Positions 1 through 11,990 of a stretch of 64,000 bases of DNA are shown here, piece by piece (the first letter of the stretch is position 1; each line of letters opens with the position of its first letter). The stretch is from NCBI GenBank assembly GCA_963576785.1, contig OY756143.1, forward strand, positions 2,046,001-2,110,000, in the 5' to 3' direction. The notes beneath the pieces are model-generated. The model searched no databases, had not been told where the DNA came from, and was given only the letters and a program-made list of their open reading frames with translations. This DNA is from Chlorophyllum brunneum (lineage: Eukaryota > Basidiomycota > Agaricomycetes > Agaricales > Agaricaceae). Position numbers and translations under genes: made by a program.

Positions 1-1
1 G

Positions 2-130
2 TCACTTGGACTTACTTCTTGCAACAACACACTTCATTGCACCACCCAGACTCTTGCCAAGAGCCACTACCATGCTCCAGCTACTAAGAAGGCCAGACTT
101 TTGGCTCTCCATGAACAGCTGAGAGCTTGA
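2..130 (+). CDS. possible C-terminal exon of a host gene entering from the left
   Basis: An open frame enters at the window edge and ends at a TGA at 128-130. Its last residues are basic (AKSHYHAPATKKARLLALHE). No family is recognised and there is no second line of evidence, so this is only a candidate terminal exon. The flank up to base 400 shows nothing else I can support. Confidence 0.15.
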   Translation, partial: SLGLTSCNNTLHCTTQTLAKSHYHAPATKKARLLALHEQLRA

Positions 131-445
131 TTCAGGCTGAAAAAAAATAAAGGTATGTAGTTTTTTGTACAAAGTTGGGCAATTTGTAAACTTACTTTGA
201 GACCCTAGGATTAGCCAAACAAGGAAGATGTCCTTTCACCTCCATGTGTGAGGATTTTCACAGTGGTAAGTCTATGGAAATATGTTAATTTAGCATAATT
301 ATGGCTCCTGACAGCTTTTGTCCAGTTCCTTAGCCCATGACTAATGAAGGAACAAGTACTATGTCAATGCAAGACTCACCAATGGACCATTCACCATATG
401 AATGGTATTATCCACCCATGTCTTGGTCACTCTCACATTATTGGT

Positions 446-459
446 TGCAGTATTTTTGT

Positions 460-461
<2 letters not shown>
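446..461 (+). repeat. LINE target-site duplication, left copy
   Basis: The 16-base word TGCAGTATTTTTGTCT lies immediately left of the poly(T) run and is repeated exactly at 7275-7290. The base before each copy differs (T against G), which sets the length at 16. Confidence 0.9.

Positions 462-488
<27 letters not shown>
461..488 (-). other. poly(A) tail of the LINE (poly-T on the plus strand)
   Basis: An unbroken run of 28 T on the plus strand is the 3' poly(A) tail of the minus-strand LINE. Its first T also belongs to the duplicated target. The uninterrupted run suggests the insertion is not extremely old, although a homopolymer can also re-expand. Confidence 0.85.
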
Positions 489-494
<6 letters not shown>

Positions 495-950
495 ACAATT
501 TATATAGTGGTGCTCAATCACAGTCCACATGTACATACATACATAGGTAGAACATACAAAAAGTTCAGAGCAAGGAAAGTAAACTATTTGTAAACTAACC
601 CTATGAGACTTGACATCATCTAGTGTGTACACTAGAGAGATGTTTGGTACCTAAGTTGAACAGTGGGAAAAAGGGGGAAAGGAATTCGGAGAGAGAGAGA
701 GTGAAAGAGAGAAATTGATAGAGAGAAACTATTGACTTGCAAACACAAGAGAGAACAATGAATAGTACTAGTGTGTGGAGGGGCGTTTTGCCCAGACACT
801 ATGGGAAAGATGGATATTGAATGAAGACTATATAAAATAGTAGACGAGCAAGGAGGAGAGAGGTAGAGAAATGAAATTGAAATCCATAACCAAGAGAGCA
901 TAAGAAAAAGGAAAAGAAGAAAGGACTTATGCAGGCACAGACCTGAACCT

Positions 951-3900
951 CTAATGAACTTGACGACGATGTAACGGGGGTATTGAACTGGCATGGATAT
1001 GAGGGCGATCAGGCTCCGGAGGGAAGCTGAATATGGTAGGGTTACATTGCAAGAAGTTGACAAATGTCTTAATAGTGTCGACGCTAAAGTGATGATCGAA
1101 GTTATTACAATGATGGAGGATGTGCAACCTAGTCTGGACCATCTGATTATTGCAGTGGTGGCAAGATAAATCCTTATTGGGGAAGAACCAAAGTTGGTAT
1201 TCGCTAATCAGGGCATGGCATAGGATGGTGCAACACACTCTTGCGAAGAGCTATGGCTGGTAACTACATTCTCGTATCCAGAGACTGGACTTGATATGCA
1301 ATGGTAGAGCAGAGGCCCTATTTGCTCGTACTAGGAGGTGAAGGAAGGAGCTACCACTGTATTTTTTGAATCCAAACATGGCTTGCCATGTGTGTATGGC
1401 TTGTTCGGCGGACTTCTTGCATAAGTAGTCTATGGAGTTAGGAACTTGGTGATTTCGACCCTGGTTAGGCCAGGTGACTGTTTGGATCCAGTCATGTGTG
1501 GCTTTTTGTATTCCATACTTGTACTTCGATGGAGTGTGATAAAACAAGAGGTGGTATTGGTCAGACTTGTTGAACCAAGCCAGGAGTGCCTTTGATATGA
1601 GGATAGACTGCCGTTGGCAAGAGTGCAGTGAGCAATCAAGTAGGAGCCAGGAGGCTGTGAGGGAGTTGGTGAACACATTCATGTGTTCAACCTAGTCGTA
1701 TTCATTGGAGGCAAGTACCTTGGTGATTCCTAGGTACTGTGCAACCAGTTTGGTATCAGTCAGTGTTGTTCCTCCGAGCCTCTTCATGATAGAGCTCCCT
1801 TTGTCCAAGTGTTGAATAGTAGCTGCTGCCGTGAACTGGCTAGCAAGTGGGTTGGGGTTAGGGTGGACTGAGCCATCCATGCCAATAATGATGGACTTGA
1901 AGTCTGTCGTCACATTCATTGTAACATCGTCCCAAAGTGTCTTCGAGAGGTGGGAATTGTCCTGGTTGAATCCTATAAAAGATACATTAGTAGAGAAGCA
2001 GTCAAGTAACCTACATCCGGGCCAGACAGATTTTGAAACAGAGTTAAAATGTTCTATATACTAAGTCTCGGGGGTGGGGCATGAAATATCCATCACAGCT
2101 CCTAGTGTCTTCTTCTGAATCTTTGTGAAATTCTTGATATGAAGTCAGTAGGGGAAAGAATGATACTCTTTTGTCAATCTTGCCAGTGCGTGTTCATCAT
2201 CTAGCATGCAGAGCCTTGACGTTTGTTGTTCAGCCAACTTTCGGAGGTGAAGTTTGATGGGCATAAGCCCTGCAAGGGACTCGACGCTGCCAGTGGGAGA
2301 AGTCCGGAAGGCCCCAGTAATCCAGCAGGCTGTATGTTGCTGCATCTTGTTGAGGATTTCACAAGTCCCTTTTGTTCGTAACTTGTCATGAAACCATAGT
2401 CAGTATCTGTATATTGCCACCAGTACAACACACAAATGGTATAGTAATCTTTTGTTGCTAGGGGACAAACCACATACGGAGTTCCCTAGCATTTTCATTG
2501 CCTTGATTGATGATATTGCCTTGGCAGAGTAGTAATGGACATGTTCCTTGAAGGTTAACGTCCAGTCAAAGTAGAACCCAAGGTATCACCAGTGGGCTTT
2601 CAGCTTGAGGGGGGTATGGCCAGTGAATGGTGGGGATCCCAAATCAATAGAGGGATTGGAGTCTTGCCTCGCATGCTTGAAGTGAAAGACTTTGGACTTA
2701 CTGTGTTCAATTACTAGGCCAAATTCATTCATAAGCTGCTCTATTTTGTGGTACATATATTGAAGTATTTCAACGTTCTGTTCAAGGGACGGAGATTGCA
2801 TGACCAGGGTGCCGTCATCTACAAAAGATAGGACGTCGAAGTCCCATTTGTCATGATGTTCCTCCATATGGATGTCAAAGATTCGGAGGAGGGGGACAAG
2901 GTAAAGGGCAGAGAGAATGGGACTTAGAGCTGAGTCTTGGCCCACTCCGACTGCTACGTCATATTCTGGGGAAGTTTTGTTGTTCCACTGGTAGGTAGTG
3001 TGGCATTCTTTGAGATAATTACTGAAGAACCCTGTGATTTGAGGAGGAAATCCCTGCCAATCAAGTATGTTGGTAAGGAGATTGTGGTTAAGGGAGGGGA
3101 AGAATTGGGTGACATCGAATGTGAGCACCGATGTTTTCTTCTTCTTTGTCCATGCTCCCTGGATAATGTGGGTTAGAAAAAGGCCTGTATCTTCAGTGGA
3201 TCTTTGTCAGATGGCTTCCAGTTGGTGAGGGTGGAGAATCTTGAATTTCACTGCCTCGAATTGGAGTCATTTGGCTAGTATTTTCTCTATTAGCTTGCCA
3301 AGCATGTTGAGTAATACGATCAGTCTGAATGCCTTTGGAGTGGAGTAGTTGGGTTTGTTGGGTTTGGGGATAATAACCAATGTTGACTTTTTGAAGTGTG
3401 AGAGCCAGTGTCCAAGGAATAGGCACGCGTGACTGATTTTGAGGAAAAGATTGGTGCAAGTGTCAATGGCAGTGATCTGTTTAAGGTAGGACCAGGAAAT
3501 GTGATCAGGGCTAGGGGCAGAAGAATTTGAGGTATCCTTAAGTGATTCCATCATCTCAAGGAGAGAGAAATCCACCCAAGTCCTATTCTCCATCCCAATT
3601 GGCGGAGGAAGTTCATCCAGGACAGCTGCATTAACTGGTCTGTCTTGAGCCAAGTTGTAGTGATGGTCAAGGGCCATCCATAGGTTATCCATAGTGAGAC
3701 AAGGCCGGCCATTGTGGCAAATAGCTTCCGTAGCCGGAAGTGTACGTGCTTTGACCCATGGTATCAGATCCCATAGGTGTCGATTATTGACCAAGATTTC
3801 TTAGATCCTCTTGTTGAAATATGCTCTTTTTGTTTTCCTCATGGTCTTACGAAAGGCATTCCACTTGCGTTTGTTCTTGTGGTCCATGTGGTGTGTTGTG

Positions 3901-4973
3901 AGTGCGTTAGAACATTCTTCATTCCACCAGGTTTTGGACCTGGTGGTGATCTTGGTCTTCTTCGCATTGCAATTCCAGGCCCTGTCAAACAAAACTCCCA
4001 ATTCGGGAACAGCTTTTTCCAGCTTGTCTGCGTCATTCATCAGCCAGTTCTTGATGTTAATCCCTTCCGTGATATCTGTCAGGAATTTGGTTTCCTCCTC
4101 TGATTCTTTGGGAATTGTCAATCTTTCAATGACAACGTCCATCTATGGAATAGGAACTCTGATTGTAAGGGGGGCATAATCCGAATTGTATCAATTACCT
4201 TCCTGGATAGCATGAGTAGGGATGTATGGTAACATTCCCGAGACAAACAACAGGTCAATGACCGTGTTTGGCAGGTTGGGATCTGAGGCGTAGCATATTG
4301 GTTTGGCCGCAGATAGGATTGACCTCTCTAAGTTGAGGGCTTTGGTGATCATGAGGAGACAGTCTGCACTTACTAGATGCTGGTCCATTGAAGGGTCCCA
4401 TCGCTCAGATCAAATGTTGATATCCCCTCCCAGTAAGAGAAAGGGCAGAAGGTCGAAGAGGCGCTCCTTGAGGAAATGGAGCACAGTGTTATGGCTGTCA
4501 TTGTATACACTCAGTAACAGTGGTTCTTCTCCTCCTGCACAAAGAGAGATGCACAGGAGGTCTCGATGTTCTATAATATCTCTTCTGATGGAGGGTCAGA
4601 GATGCTTGAGTCTCTTGTGAGCAAAGACAAGAACTCGGGGAGTGGTATGGTGTTCCATGTTCACCATTTGTTGAGAATAGTACCAGTGTCCAACTTGGAG
4701 GACTTCTTTGGCAATAATTGGATATGAGAGGAGCATCCAGTCTGGGTGGACTGGGCCTCCCATGAGGGGGGAACCATCATTGGAGATAGGAGAAGGAATA
4801 TCGTGGAGATATCTCCATGGGGGTTCTTGAATGAGGAGGAGGTCAATATCACCTTTACATGCAAGGACTGTCTCCATCACTCCATATGATCTTCCAATGT
4901 TGTGAGAGCAGACCTTTAACTCATTCAGTAATGAGCGAGGAGGCCTGTCTTAGTCATCAGGTGCATTATTCAT
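951..4973 (-). pseudogene. LINE ORF2: endonuclease, reverse transcriptase, RNase H, zinc knuckle
   Basis: One frame runs about 4 kb from the ATG at 4973 to a stop at 951-953. In order it encodes an EEP endonuclease start (CSHNIGRS, then LLLIQEPPW near 4830), the conserved endonuclease end (GGDINI), an RT with template-binding motifs (IPKPNKP), palm motif FDVTQFFPS, active site FVDDG near 2820, a WRYLGFYFD segment after the palm, an RNase H-like start (GMDGSVHPNPNP near 1880), and a C-terminal C-x2-C-x10-H-x4-C knuckle near 1140. About ten in-frame stops break it (for example near 4596, 4191, 3801, 3267, 2586, 2145, 1692, 1251), yet no frameshift was found. Most stops sit where a relative would have Arg or Gln, as expected for C-to-T change. 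Confidence 0.88.
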
Positions 4974-7191
4974 TGAGGGGGGTTAGTCTGGCTTTGACTA
5001 GCCGGGGATGATGAGGAGAGGGGCAATGGGACTCCTTTGTTGGCTCTCAGTTCGAGCACTTTATTGGTGTGCCAGTTGTGGTCGAATCACTTCTTCCAGA
5101 ACTGACATTTACGGTCAGTGGCAAGGTGATCCTTGCCACAGTTGGAGCACATAGTCTTGTGGGGGCATGGTTCTCCAGAGGGGGTGGCCGCAATGGGTGG
5201 GTCTGCTTTGTCATTACCCTTGCAACAGTAGGTGAAGGTTCAGTGGTTGGCAGTGGAGTGGGGGCCTTTGCAGTGAGTGCAGGTAAACAGCCTCACACGG
5301 CATTGGATGAGAGGATGACCCCATCTGCAGCACTTGGCACAGAACAGAACTTCTGGATTAGCGGTGGCCCTCCTGATGCAGAATAGTCCCCTGTAAATGT
5401 TGAGGAACTTATCCTCGATTTTTGCAATGTTGGACCCTACCTTGGAATCCCAGATTTCAAACCATACCATACAGGTATCAGAGTGCTTGGAGTTGCATTG
5501 CACTCTTGGTTGTGTTGCAAATTGCATGGTATCCGAGTGAATAGAACTCCGGATGCTAGTGATGATATCAGCTTTGGTGAGGATATGTCCCCATAGTGTA
5601 ATGTAACTGATGTCCGTGACTTTCACAAATGATTTGGACTTGGGAAGGGATACGTCGCCCAAGGTGATCCCTCCAAATTTCTTCTTGAGCCACGCCTTGA
5701 CAATGTCAAGCTCTTTAGAGGTCAGTACCTCCGAGGTGTGGACCATGAGGCCCAGCTTACCCTGCGAGGCGGTGATGACCTGGTCTTGGACTTCTTGGCT
5801 ATAAGGCATGTATTGAGAGAGTCAATGATGGCCCTGAAGTTGGATACATTGGGTCTGGTGAGAAGGGGAATGATCACCTGCTTGCACAAGGGACCATTTA
5901 ACGTAGAGCGAACTACGCCAGCTTTCTTAGCCAGTTTTTTGTTCATGGTGGAGGGGGTGGAGAAAGCAGTATCATACATTACTACCACTTTCTTGTGTGT
6001 CAACTCTGGGAATTTGCTCGCAAACTCCAGGAGTTTGAGAGGGTCACAGCTAGTAGAGGAGGGGACAGGGCAGTTACTATTTTTACCCGCAGCTGCCACA
6101 TAAGAAGGTTTTGCACTTTCCTTTGTGGGATTGGGTGGACTTGTGGTGGCCTTAGCCAGGGTGGAGGTTTGCACAGGTTTGGCTTTTTGGGCCACAGGAA
6201 CCGGTTTCTTGGTGCCGGCAGGTGTAATTGTAGAGGGGTTGGGTTTCCGGCCCTTACCTTTCTTCTTTTTGACAATGGTTTTGAACTCCACCTCTGTAAT
6301 CATCTGAACATCATCATCGGAGATACCCGAATGAGTGACTTCCTTACTCTTGGTGACCTTCATGTCATCATCGGAGATGCCCAAATGAGTGACATTATTG
6401 TCACCTGTAACTCCCGGCATGATTATGTGTTCAACGACCTCCATGTAAACATCATCAGGCTTCCGCGTGGGGCCTTTGGAGGCTGCTCGTCATAGGGGAG
6501 AGAGGTCCAGTTAAGGTGTCTCCTCAGCACGGACAGTAATCTTACCAAAGTTTACCCCTATCCAACCATGGAGGTCATTCTTCTGCTTGTCTACAGCAAC
6601 TTTAAGCCATCCCGCTTTCATCAAAGTTCCCATTAATTCTGTAAAAGCCCGCCCAAATGCAAGCCCATTGTCCCCACTCATGTTAAAGGAGCTGTAGGCC
6701 TTCACCCACTCAGAAAGCCTTCCAACTTCTCTCACAGCATTATCGTAAAATTCCTCCAGTCCACCTTCATGTTCCGCAGTGTCTTCTTCAACATCTTCTA
6801 TCTTGAGCTCTAATTCTTCTTTAACTTGGTCGGCCCAGTTTTTTCCATTGTCTTTTCCTGAGTAGTAATGGTCACCTTCCAGCCTTACTCATTTGGATGA
6901 TTGGTGGGCAGTCTTTTCCACATCACTAATGAGGGGGTCTGAGGACTGCAGGAGGGTTAACGGCCTTCTGCTGAGAACTGACAGAGAAATGGTGTTGCTA
7001 TAGGCCTTGTCAGTGGGAATGAAGGGCCTGGTCATAGATGGTGTCCTAGGGAACAGGATACCAGAAGGGGGCAGAACTGTAGAGGCCGTAAAGATGGAGG
7101 GGGCTGGAACATGTGATGTGTCCCCAAAGATGTTTCCGTCGCCGTCAGACATAGTCTCTCTTGGAGAGAGGTTAGAACATAATACAGGCAT
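4970..7191 (-). pseudogene. LINE ORF1: gag-like protein with CCHC knuckles
   Basis: The frame can start at 7191, or at 7152 (MSDGDGNIFGD), and passes through a low-complexity Pro/Lys-rich part (about 6440-6000) to an RNA-binding-like region (about 5800-5450). It ends in a zinc-knuckle region: C-x2-C-x4-H-x4-C at about 5345-5300, then CTHC and CSNCGKDH motifs. One frameshift between 5722 and 5809 and several stops disable it. Its TGA stop at 4972-4970 overlaps the ATG of ORF2 in the tetramer ATGA. Family knowledge: such ORF1 proteins bind the element RNA. Confidence 0.75.
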
Positions 7192-7274
7192 TGTATATCC
7201 TCTGTACTGTAGACTAGTACCGTAAGATCAACTTTTGTAAATCGATAGTGGTGGTATGAGTCAAAGAAGGGATG

Positions 7275-7290
7275 TGCAGTATTTTTGTCT
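7275..7290 (+). repeat. LINE target-site duplication, right copy
   Basis: Exact 16-bp copy of 446-461 at the 5' end of the element. Confidence 0.9.
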
Positions 7291-7686
7291 GGTTCTGACA
7301 ATGATATCCCATCAATATCTATTGAACAACTATTCAACATAGGTCATTTAGCACCACTGGCAGCAATATCTTCATTCAACTCAGCAATAGCATCTCCTGG
7401 ATCACAAGGCATACATTTGCAAACCATTGGGCCTACCAAGCACCAAACAACGACTTCTCCATTAAGCCAGAACCATTCATTGGACAATACAGTCACATTA
7501 ACAGGGACTATGGATCATGTCAGACCAAACACCATCCAACTCACTCATTCTAGTACAACAGAGTACACTTCAATCTGGTCTTCAAGTCCACATCATGCAA
7601 CACTTGTCTGCAAAGGTGATTACTTCTATAAGAACATTTATGCATCATCTTTCAAGTCTCCCTTATTTGATATTTGACCACATCTT

Positions 7687-8131
7687 TGTTGAACAGCACA
7701 GTAACACGTAGTAGCAGACAGATGATCTGACTTACTGATAGTGTGGTTAGTAAACAGTAAAGTGAACTAAGAGTTGCTGAGAGAGTCAAGTAGAGCAAGA
7801 TAGATAATTGAGTAGATTGTCTTGTAAATAATAAGGGAATACATGCTGCTTTATATACTAAATGTCCGAGTAGCAAACCCTAAGATCTATGAGTAATAAT
7901 AGGCATAGTTATGTCAGTAATGACACTAAAGTCCCTTAAAACACTATAATATCATTAGCAGTGTCCAGTAGCATAATTGGAGCAACAGTGATTAGTCAGC
8001 TTATGAAATATATGAGGAAGAGGTGCATAATGTGAGTTAGAGGGTGCAGCCTTGATAACAAATATTAGATGAATAATATACTGCAGAGCTAGTCATACGG
8101 AATGTAGCTATAGTAAGTACAAATGACAACA
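7687..8131 (-). repeat. 3' LTR of the Copia element
   Basis: On the plus strand it runs from TGTTGAACAG to GACAACA, the standard TG...CA termini with a short inverted end. It aligns along its whole length with 13697-14140. Confidence 0.88.
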
Positions 8132-8139
8132 CTCCTCCT
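8132..8139 (-). promoter_or_regulatory. polypurine tract of the Copia element
   Basis: On the minus strand the bases AGGAGGAG directly precede the TG of the 3' LTR, the expected place for the plus-strand primer. Confidence 0.7.
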
Positions 8140-8189
8140 AGCTCAAAGTGCGATATGAATCAAGTACCAAACTGAATAGGTAAATAATT

Positions 8190-11100
8190 ATGAGTTGGAA
8201 TTTTACAGTATCCAGACTTTTCATGCAGATATCAGCAGGGTTCTTCTCAGACCCCACATAAAATAGTTCTATTTTGCCTGTCTCAACAAGTTCACGGATG
8301 AAATGCTAGTGAATTGTGACATGTTTGGACCAATGTTCAACAACTGGGTTGGAGACTCAGAAATTCAATCCCAAATTGTCACATATGAGATGTGGAGTAG
8401 GCTGTTTGAACCCAATCTCACCAAGCAGCTGATGGATCCAAATCAGTTGACAAGATGTCTCACATATGGTGACATACTTGGCTTCTGTGGTAGACAGTGC
8501 TGTAGTGGCTTGTCAGTGACTCAACCAAAAAACTAGTCCATTGGCAAACAAGACTAAGTTGCCAAAAGTAGACTTACATGTAGTAAGACATCCTGCAAAG
8601 TCAGAATCAGAGAAGCCTTGAATAGACTTCTTTGATTGCCTGTTAAAGACAAGGTAATAGCGTTACATGCTCAGAAGATAGCAGCACAAGTATAAACCAT
8701 GCTCGTAATGCTTCTCTGATGGACTAGCCATCTGCTGACTGAGTTTCATAATAGCATAAGTGATATCAGGTCACAAGCCAATTATGAGGTACATTAGGGA
8801 TCCAACTAGTTGTTGGTACTTCTGGTAGAACTCAGGGTCAATGGTACTCTTATAGGGTAGGAAGGCACATCCTGCCAGAAGAGGTATTTGAGTTGGCCTT
8901 GTGGCAACACCAAATTCAGCAAGGACCTTATCGAGATATGAAATCTGATTGACATAGATCTGCTTGTTCTTCTGGTTCTATAAGATAGTCATACCAAGAA
9001 ACTCAGTAGTTTCTCCAAGGTCACAACATTCCTATTGTTCTATGAAGTTTTTCTTCATTTGATAATAGAAGGGGCACTTCTTGCTTGTGAAGACAACATC
9101 ATCAACATAGATGAGGGCAATCATAGTCAAGCCAGTCTTTGGATATAATATACTCCAGCATCAGATAGAGATTGCTTGAAACCCATGGCAAGCAGTGACT
9201 TTGTTATCACATGCCACCAAGCCAAGCCAGCTTGCTTAAGGCTGTACAATACTTTTTGTAATCTCCACACTTTATTACGTCCAAGTGTGAATCCTTCCAG
9301 TTGTTTCATGAAGATTTCTTTATCTAGATTGCCATATAAATAGGGGGTTTTTATGTCAATGCTTTTGATCCCCCAGTCTTTGACTGCTGCTAAGAAGAAC
9401 AGGAGACAAGAAGTTTCATAGTGGACAACTGGAGAGAAAAGCTTGTTATAGTCAAGATCTTCCTTCTGTGAGAAATATTTAGCCACTAGTTGAGCATGGC
9501 AATAACCGTCCAACTTAGTGTTGAAGACCCATCTGTTTTTAACAATGTTAACACCCTTGGTAGAGCAGTCTACTAACTCATACACATTGCATTTCCTAAG
9601 CACATTGAGTTCTTCAAGGCATGCCTTAAGCCATTTATTGTACTCGATAGGTGGCAACTTAGCAAGGTCCTGAAATTGGACTAGCTATAGTGACAGAGAG
9701 GTTGTACTGGCCTTGGAAAGATAGTAATAGATTAGCTCCATACCACCTTCACAAATTAATCAGCAAAGCTCTTCCTCACTTGGCTCAAGTATGGGCGAAT
9801 CAATGTTAATGTTCTGTTCATATACTGGCAGAGAAGGTTGCAGCCTATCAGGTGTATACTCATTCTCTCCTGGAATGTAATCACCAAGCCCTGGTGGGGC
9901 ATTAGGTTTGCTAGGATTCTATTGTTCTTGTCTTGGCTGACTAAAAGGTTTGTACCTTTCATAGTCCCTAAGAATATCCTTCGGGTGTAAGCAGTTGCCA
10001 TAGATGTTCCCTTCTCTCTGTGAAACCTGAAGGGTGGTTTGATTATGGAGTTTTCTCAGTGCCTTGATGTCCAGATGGAGAATGAAGATCTCTTCTAGAA
10101 TGGGTATAGGAGCCCAGTCATCAGTACATGGATTAGGTGCAGATGCAGCCTTCTCAATGTCATCCTCAACCTTAACTCCTCCTAGAGGCCATGATAGCAT
10201 AGGTAGAAAGGGAGGTGGAGTTGGATCCTTGTAGGATAATCTAGGAAAAGATCCTCTAGAAGAGAAAGAAGGCAGAGGTGACAGAATCCACTCTCTGGGA
10301 CTAGGAGTAGGAGTTTGTGGATGAGGAGATGGCAATGGTGGTCCAGTATATGGCACACTCAGACCAGATGGTCCTGGAACAAATCCATCTCCAAAAGGGG
10401 AAGGATTTGGGATATCTCAATTATTAGAATTGCTATTATTAGGTGGCAATTGGCCTTGTCATTTGGACTATGATGGACATCTGGGAAAATAGAGTTCATC
10501 AAAGATAGCATGGGGGGAGACAAAGATAGAATTGTTCTGCTGATAGTGCATAAACTTAAAGTTACTGCCATCATCTGTGTAACCAATGAAAATCATCAAT
10601 TCTGATTTGGGCACAAGTTTATCTTGCCATACCTCATCAGAAAGGTATATGTAGGCCCCACAACCAAACACTCAGAGATGAGAAACATCAGGTTTCCTTC
10701 TGAACCATGTCTAATAGGGGGTGACCCATTTCAGGTGCTTCATAGGTATCCTATTATAGACATGAGTGGCCATATCAAATGCAAACTCCCAGTAGCTAGC
10801 CAGAAGGCATGCTTCAAGTTGCATAGATTGTGTTTTTTCTAAAAGTATTCGATTAAGACATTTGGTCCACCTATCCTATTGGTGAATGTGCAGTACACTT
10901 GTTTTATGAAGGATTCCTTTCTTAGCAAAATAGTCCTTAAGTTCCTGAGACATATATTCTCCTCCATTATCAGAGTGCACCCACTTGCCTGTTTGGTTTG
11001 TTACCAATTCAGCATATGCCTTGAAGGCATGTGCAGCATCTGATTTGTTGTGCAAAAAGGAAATATGCACAGAGAAAGAGTAGTCATCAAGAAATGTCAT

Positions 11101-11850
11101 AACCTATTTAAACTTATGATAGGATACAATAGGGAGCTCCTGAAGATCTGAATGGATCAATTCAAGGACCTTGGACATGCAAGATGTATTCTCATGGTAG
11201 GCTTTGTTTAGCAGCTTTCCAAGTACACAACTAGGGCAAACCTTCTATTTCTTTGGTGGAAGCACCAGGACAGATTCTGTGTGTTTTGGCACATAACCCA
11301 GAGCCTGATCAGATGGGTGTGCAAATCTTCAATGCCAGACATCATAGGATGTGGTATTTTTGTTGATCAAAGCCAAAGAGAATCAGAGATCTCCATTGTA
11401 CAAGATATATGTATCTACAAAGTGAACTTGGTTCGAAGAAGCACCCTGGTAACATTGTCCACTCAGGAATGGCTTACTACAAATGTCATGAATGACAGTC
11501 TTTCCATTTGACATTTCTGCAATCAGACCAGTTTTATCCATGATAGATCTGGTTGAGAGAAGTCTTATATCTAACTTTGGTATGTAATATACCAGGCAAA
11601 GATACAGGGTCTGCTACTGAACTTTGCCAGACTCAAGTTTTACTTCTGTCTCTAAATAGACAGCGTCATAGGATCTGATAGAGAGAATGGATCCATCTGT
11701 GATTTGTGCTGATCCAAAAGAACCTTTGACAATATCAATAAGATCCCTCTTGTTTGGAGTAACATTGAGGCACTGGAGTCCAAAAGCCATTCATTGCTCA
11801 TTTTGCAAAGTCACCTATTCATTGCACATCCACATGCACTACTGCAGCTA
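8190..11850 (-). pseudogene. Copia pol: protease, integrase, reverse transcriptase, RNase H
   Basis: Fragments in order on the minus strand are: protease motif DSSAS at 11764-11781; GAG-pre-integrase pieces including CPSCVLGK near 11220; integrase core with FLDDYS and HSDNGGEY at 11100-10876; the post-integrase segment MFGCGAYIYLSDEVW at 10671; the RVT_2 reverse transcriptase at 9657-9127 (KNRWVFNTKLDG, SIDIKTPYLYGNLD); the catalytic YVDD at 9109-9092; and an RNase H region near 8500 (STTEAKYV) down to about 8210. Frames change several times and stops are common. A Pro/Ser-rich linker lies at about 10356-9919 between integrase and RT. Confidence 0.85.
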
Positions 11851-11990
11851 TGTATTATTTCACACATGTTCTTCACTCTTGAAAACAGGAGAAAAGATAT
11901 TATTTCTGAAGTTTTACATAATCACACATAATTATGTACATAAGGAGTCCGGCTATTTATCCAAGAATCTACTTTGGCTGAGGTTGTACT

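Larger units (their letters stand above)
462..7274 (-). mobile_element. full-length non-LTR retrotransposon (LINE, Tad1/I type)
   Basis: A 6.8-kb element is bounded by a 16-bp target duplication and a 3' poly(A) tail. Read on the minus strand the order is 5' leader, ORF1 with CCHC zinc knuckles, and ORF2 with apurinic-type endonuclease, reverse transcriptase, RNase H-like segment and a C-terminal zinc knuckle, then a 3' UTR of about 460 nt. That order fits the Tad1/I group of fungal LINEs (family knowledge; clade not tested). In-frame stop codons show that this copy is dead. The plus-strand ORFs inside it are shadows. Confidence 0.9.
402..7677 (+). pseudogene. short host ORF split by the LINE insertion
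   Basis: The ORF starts with ATG at 402, runs 20 codons with a hydrophobic stretch (LVTLTLLVAVF) and reaches the LINE target site. The other half starts in the same frame at 7291 (GSDNDIPSISIEQL) and runs to a stop at 7677. If the LINE and one copy of the 16-bp duplication are removed, the two halves join in frame as one ORF of about 150 codons. The hydrophobic start could be a signal peptide or anchor. No family is recognised, and it may be part of an older repeat rather than a real gene. Confidence 0.35.

Noticed and set aside
402..593. Plus-strand ORF with a run of Phe residues
   Set aside because: The Phe run is the reverse of the LINE poly(A) tail; only the first 20 codons belong to the target sequence.
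632..1238. Two overlapping minus-strand ORFs near the left LINE end
   Set aside because: The frame ending at 951 is the end of LINE ORF2; the other lies partly in the 3' UTR and has no conserved sequence.
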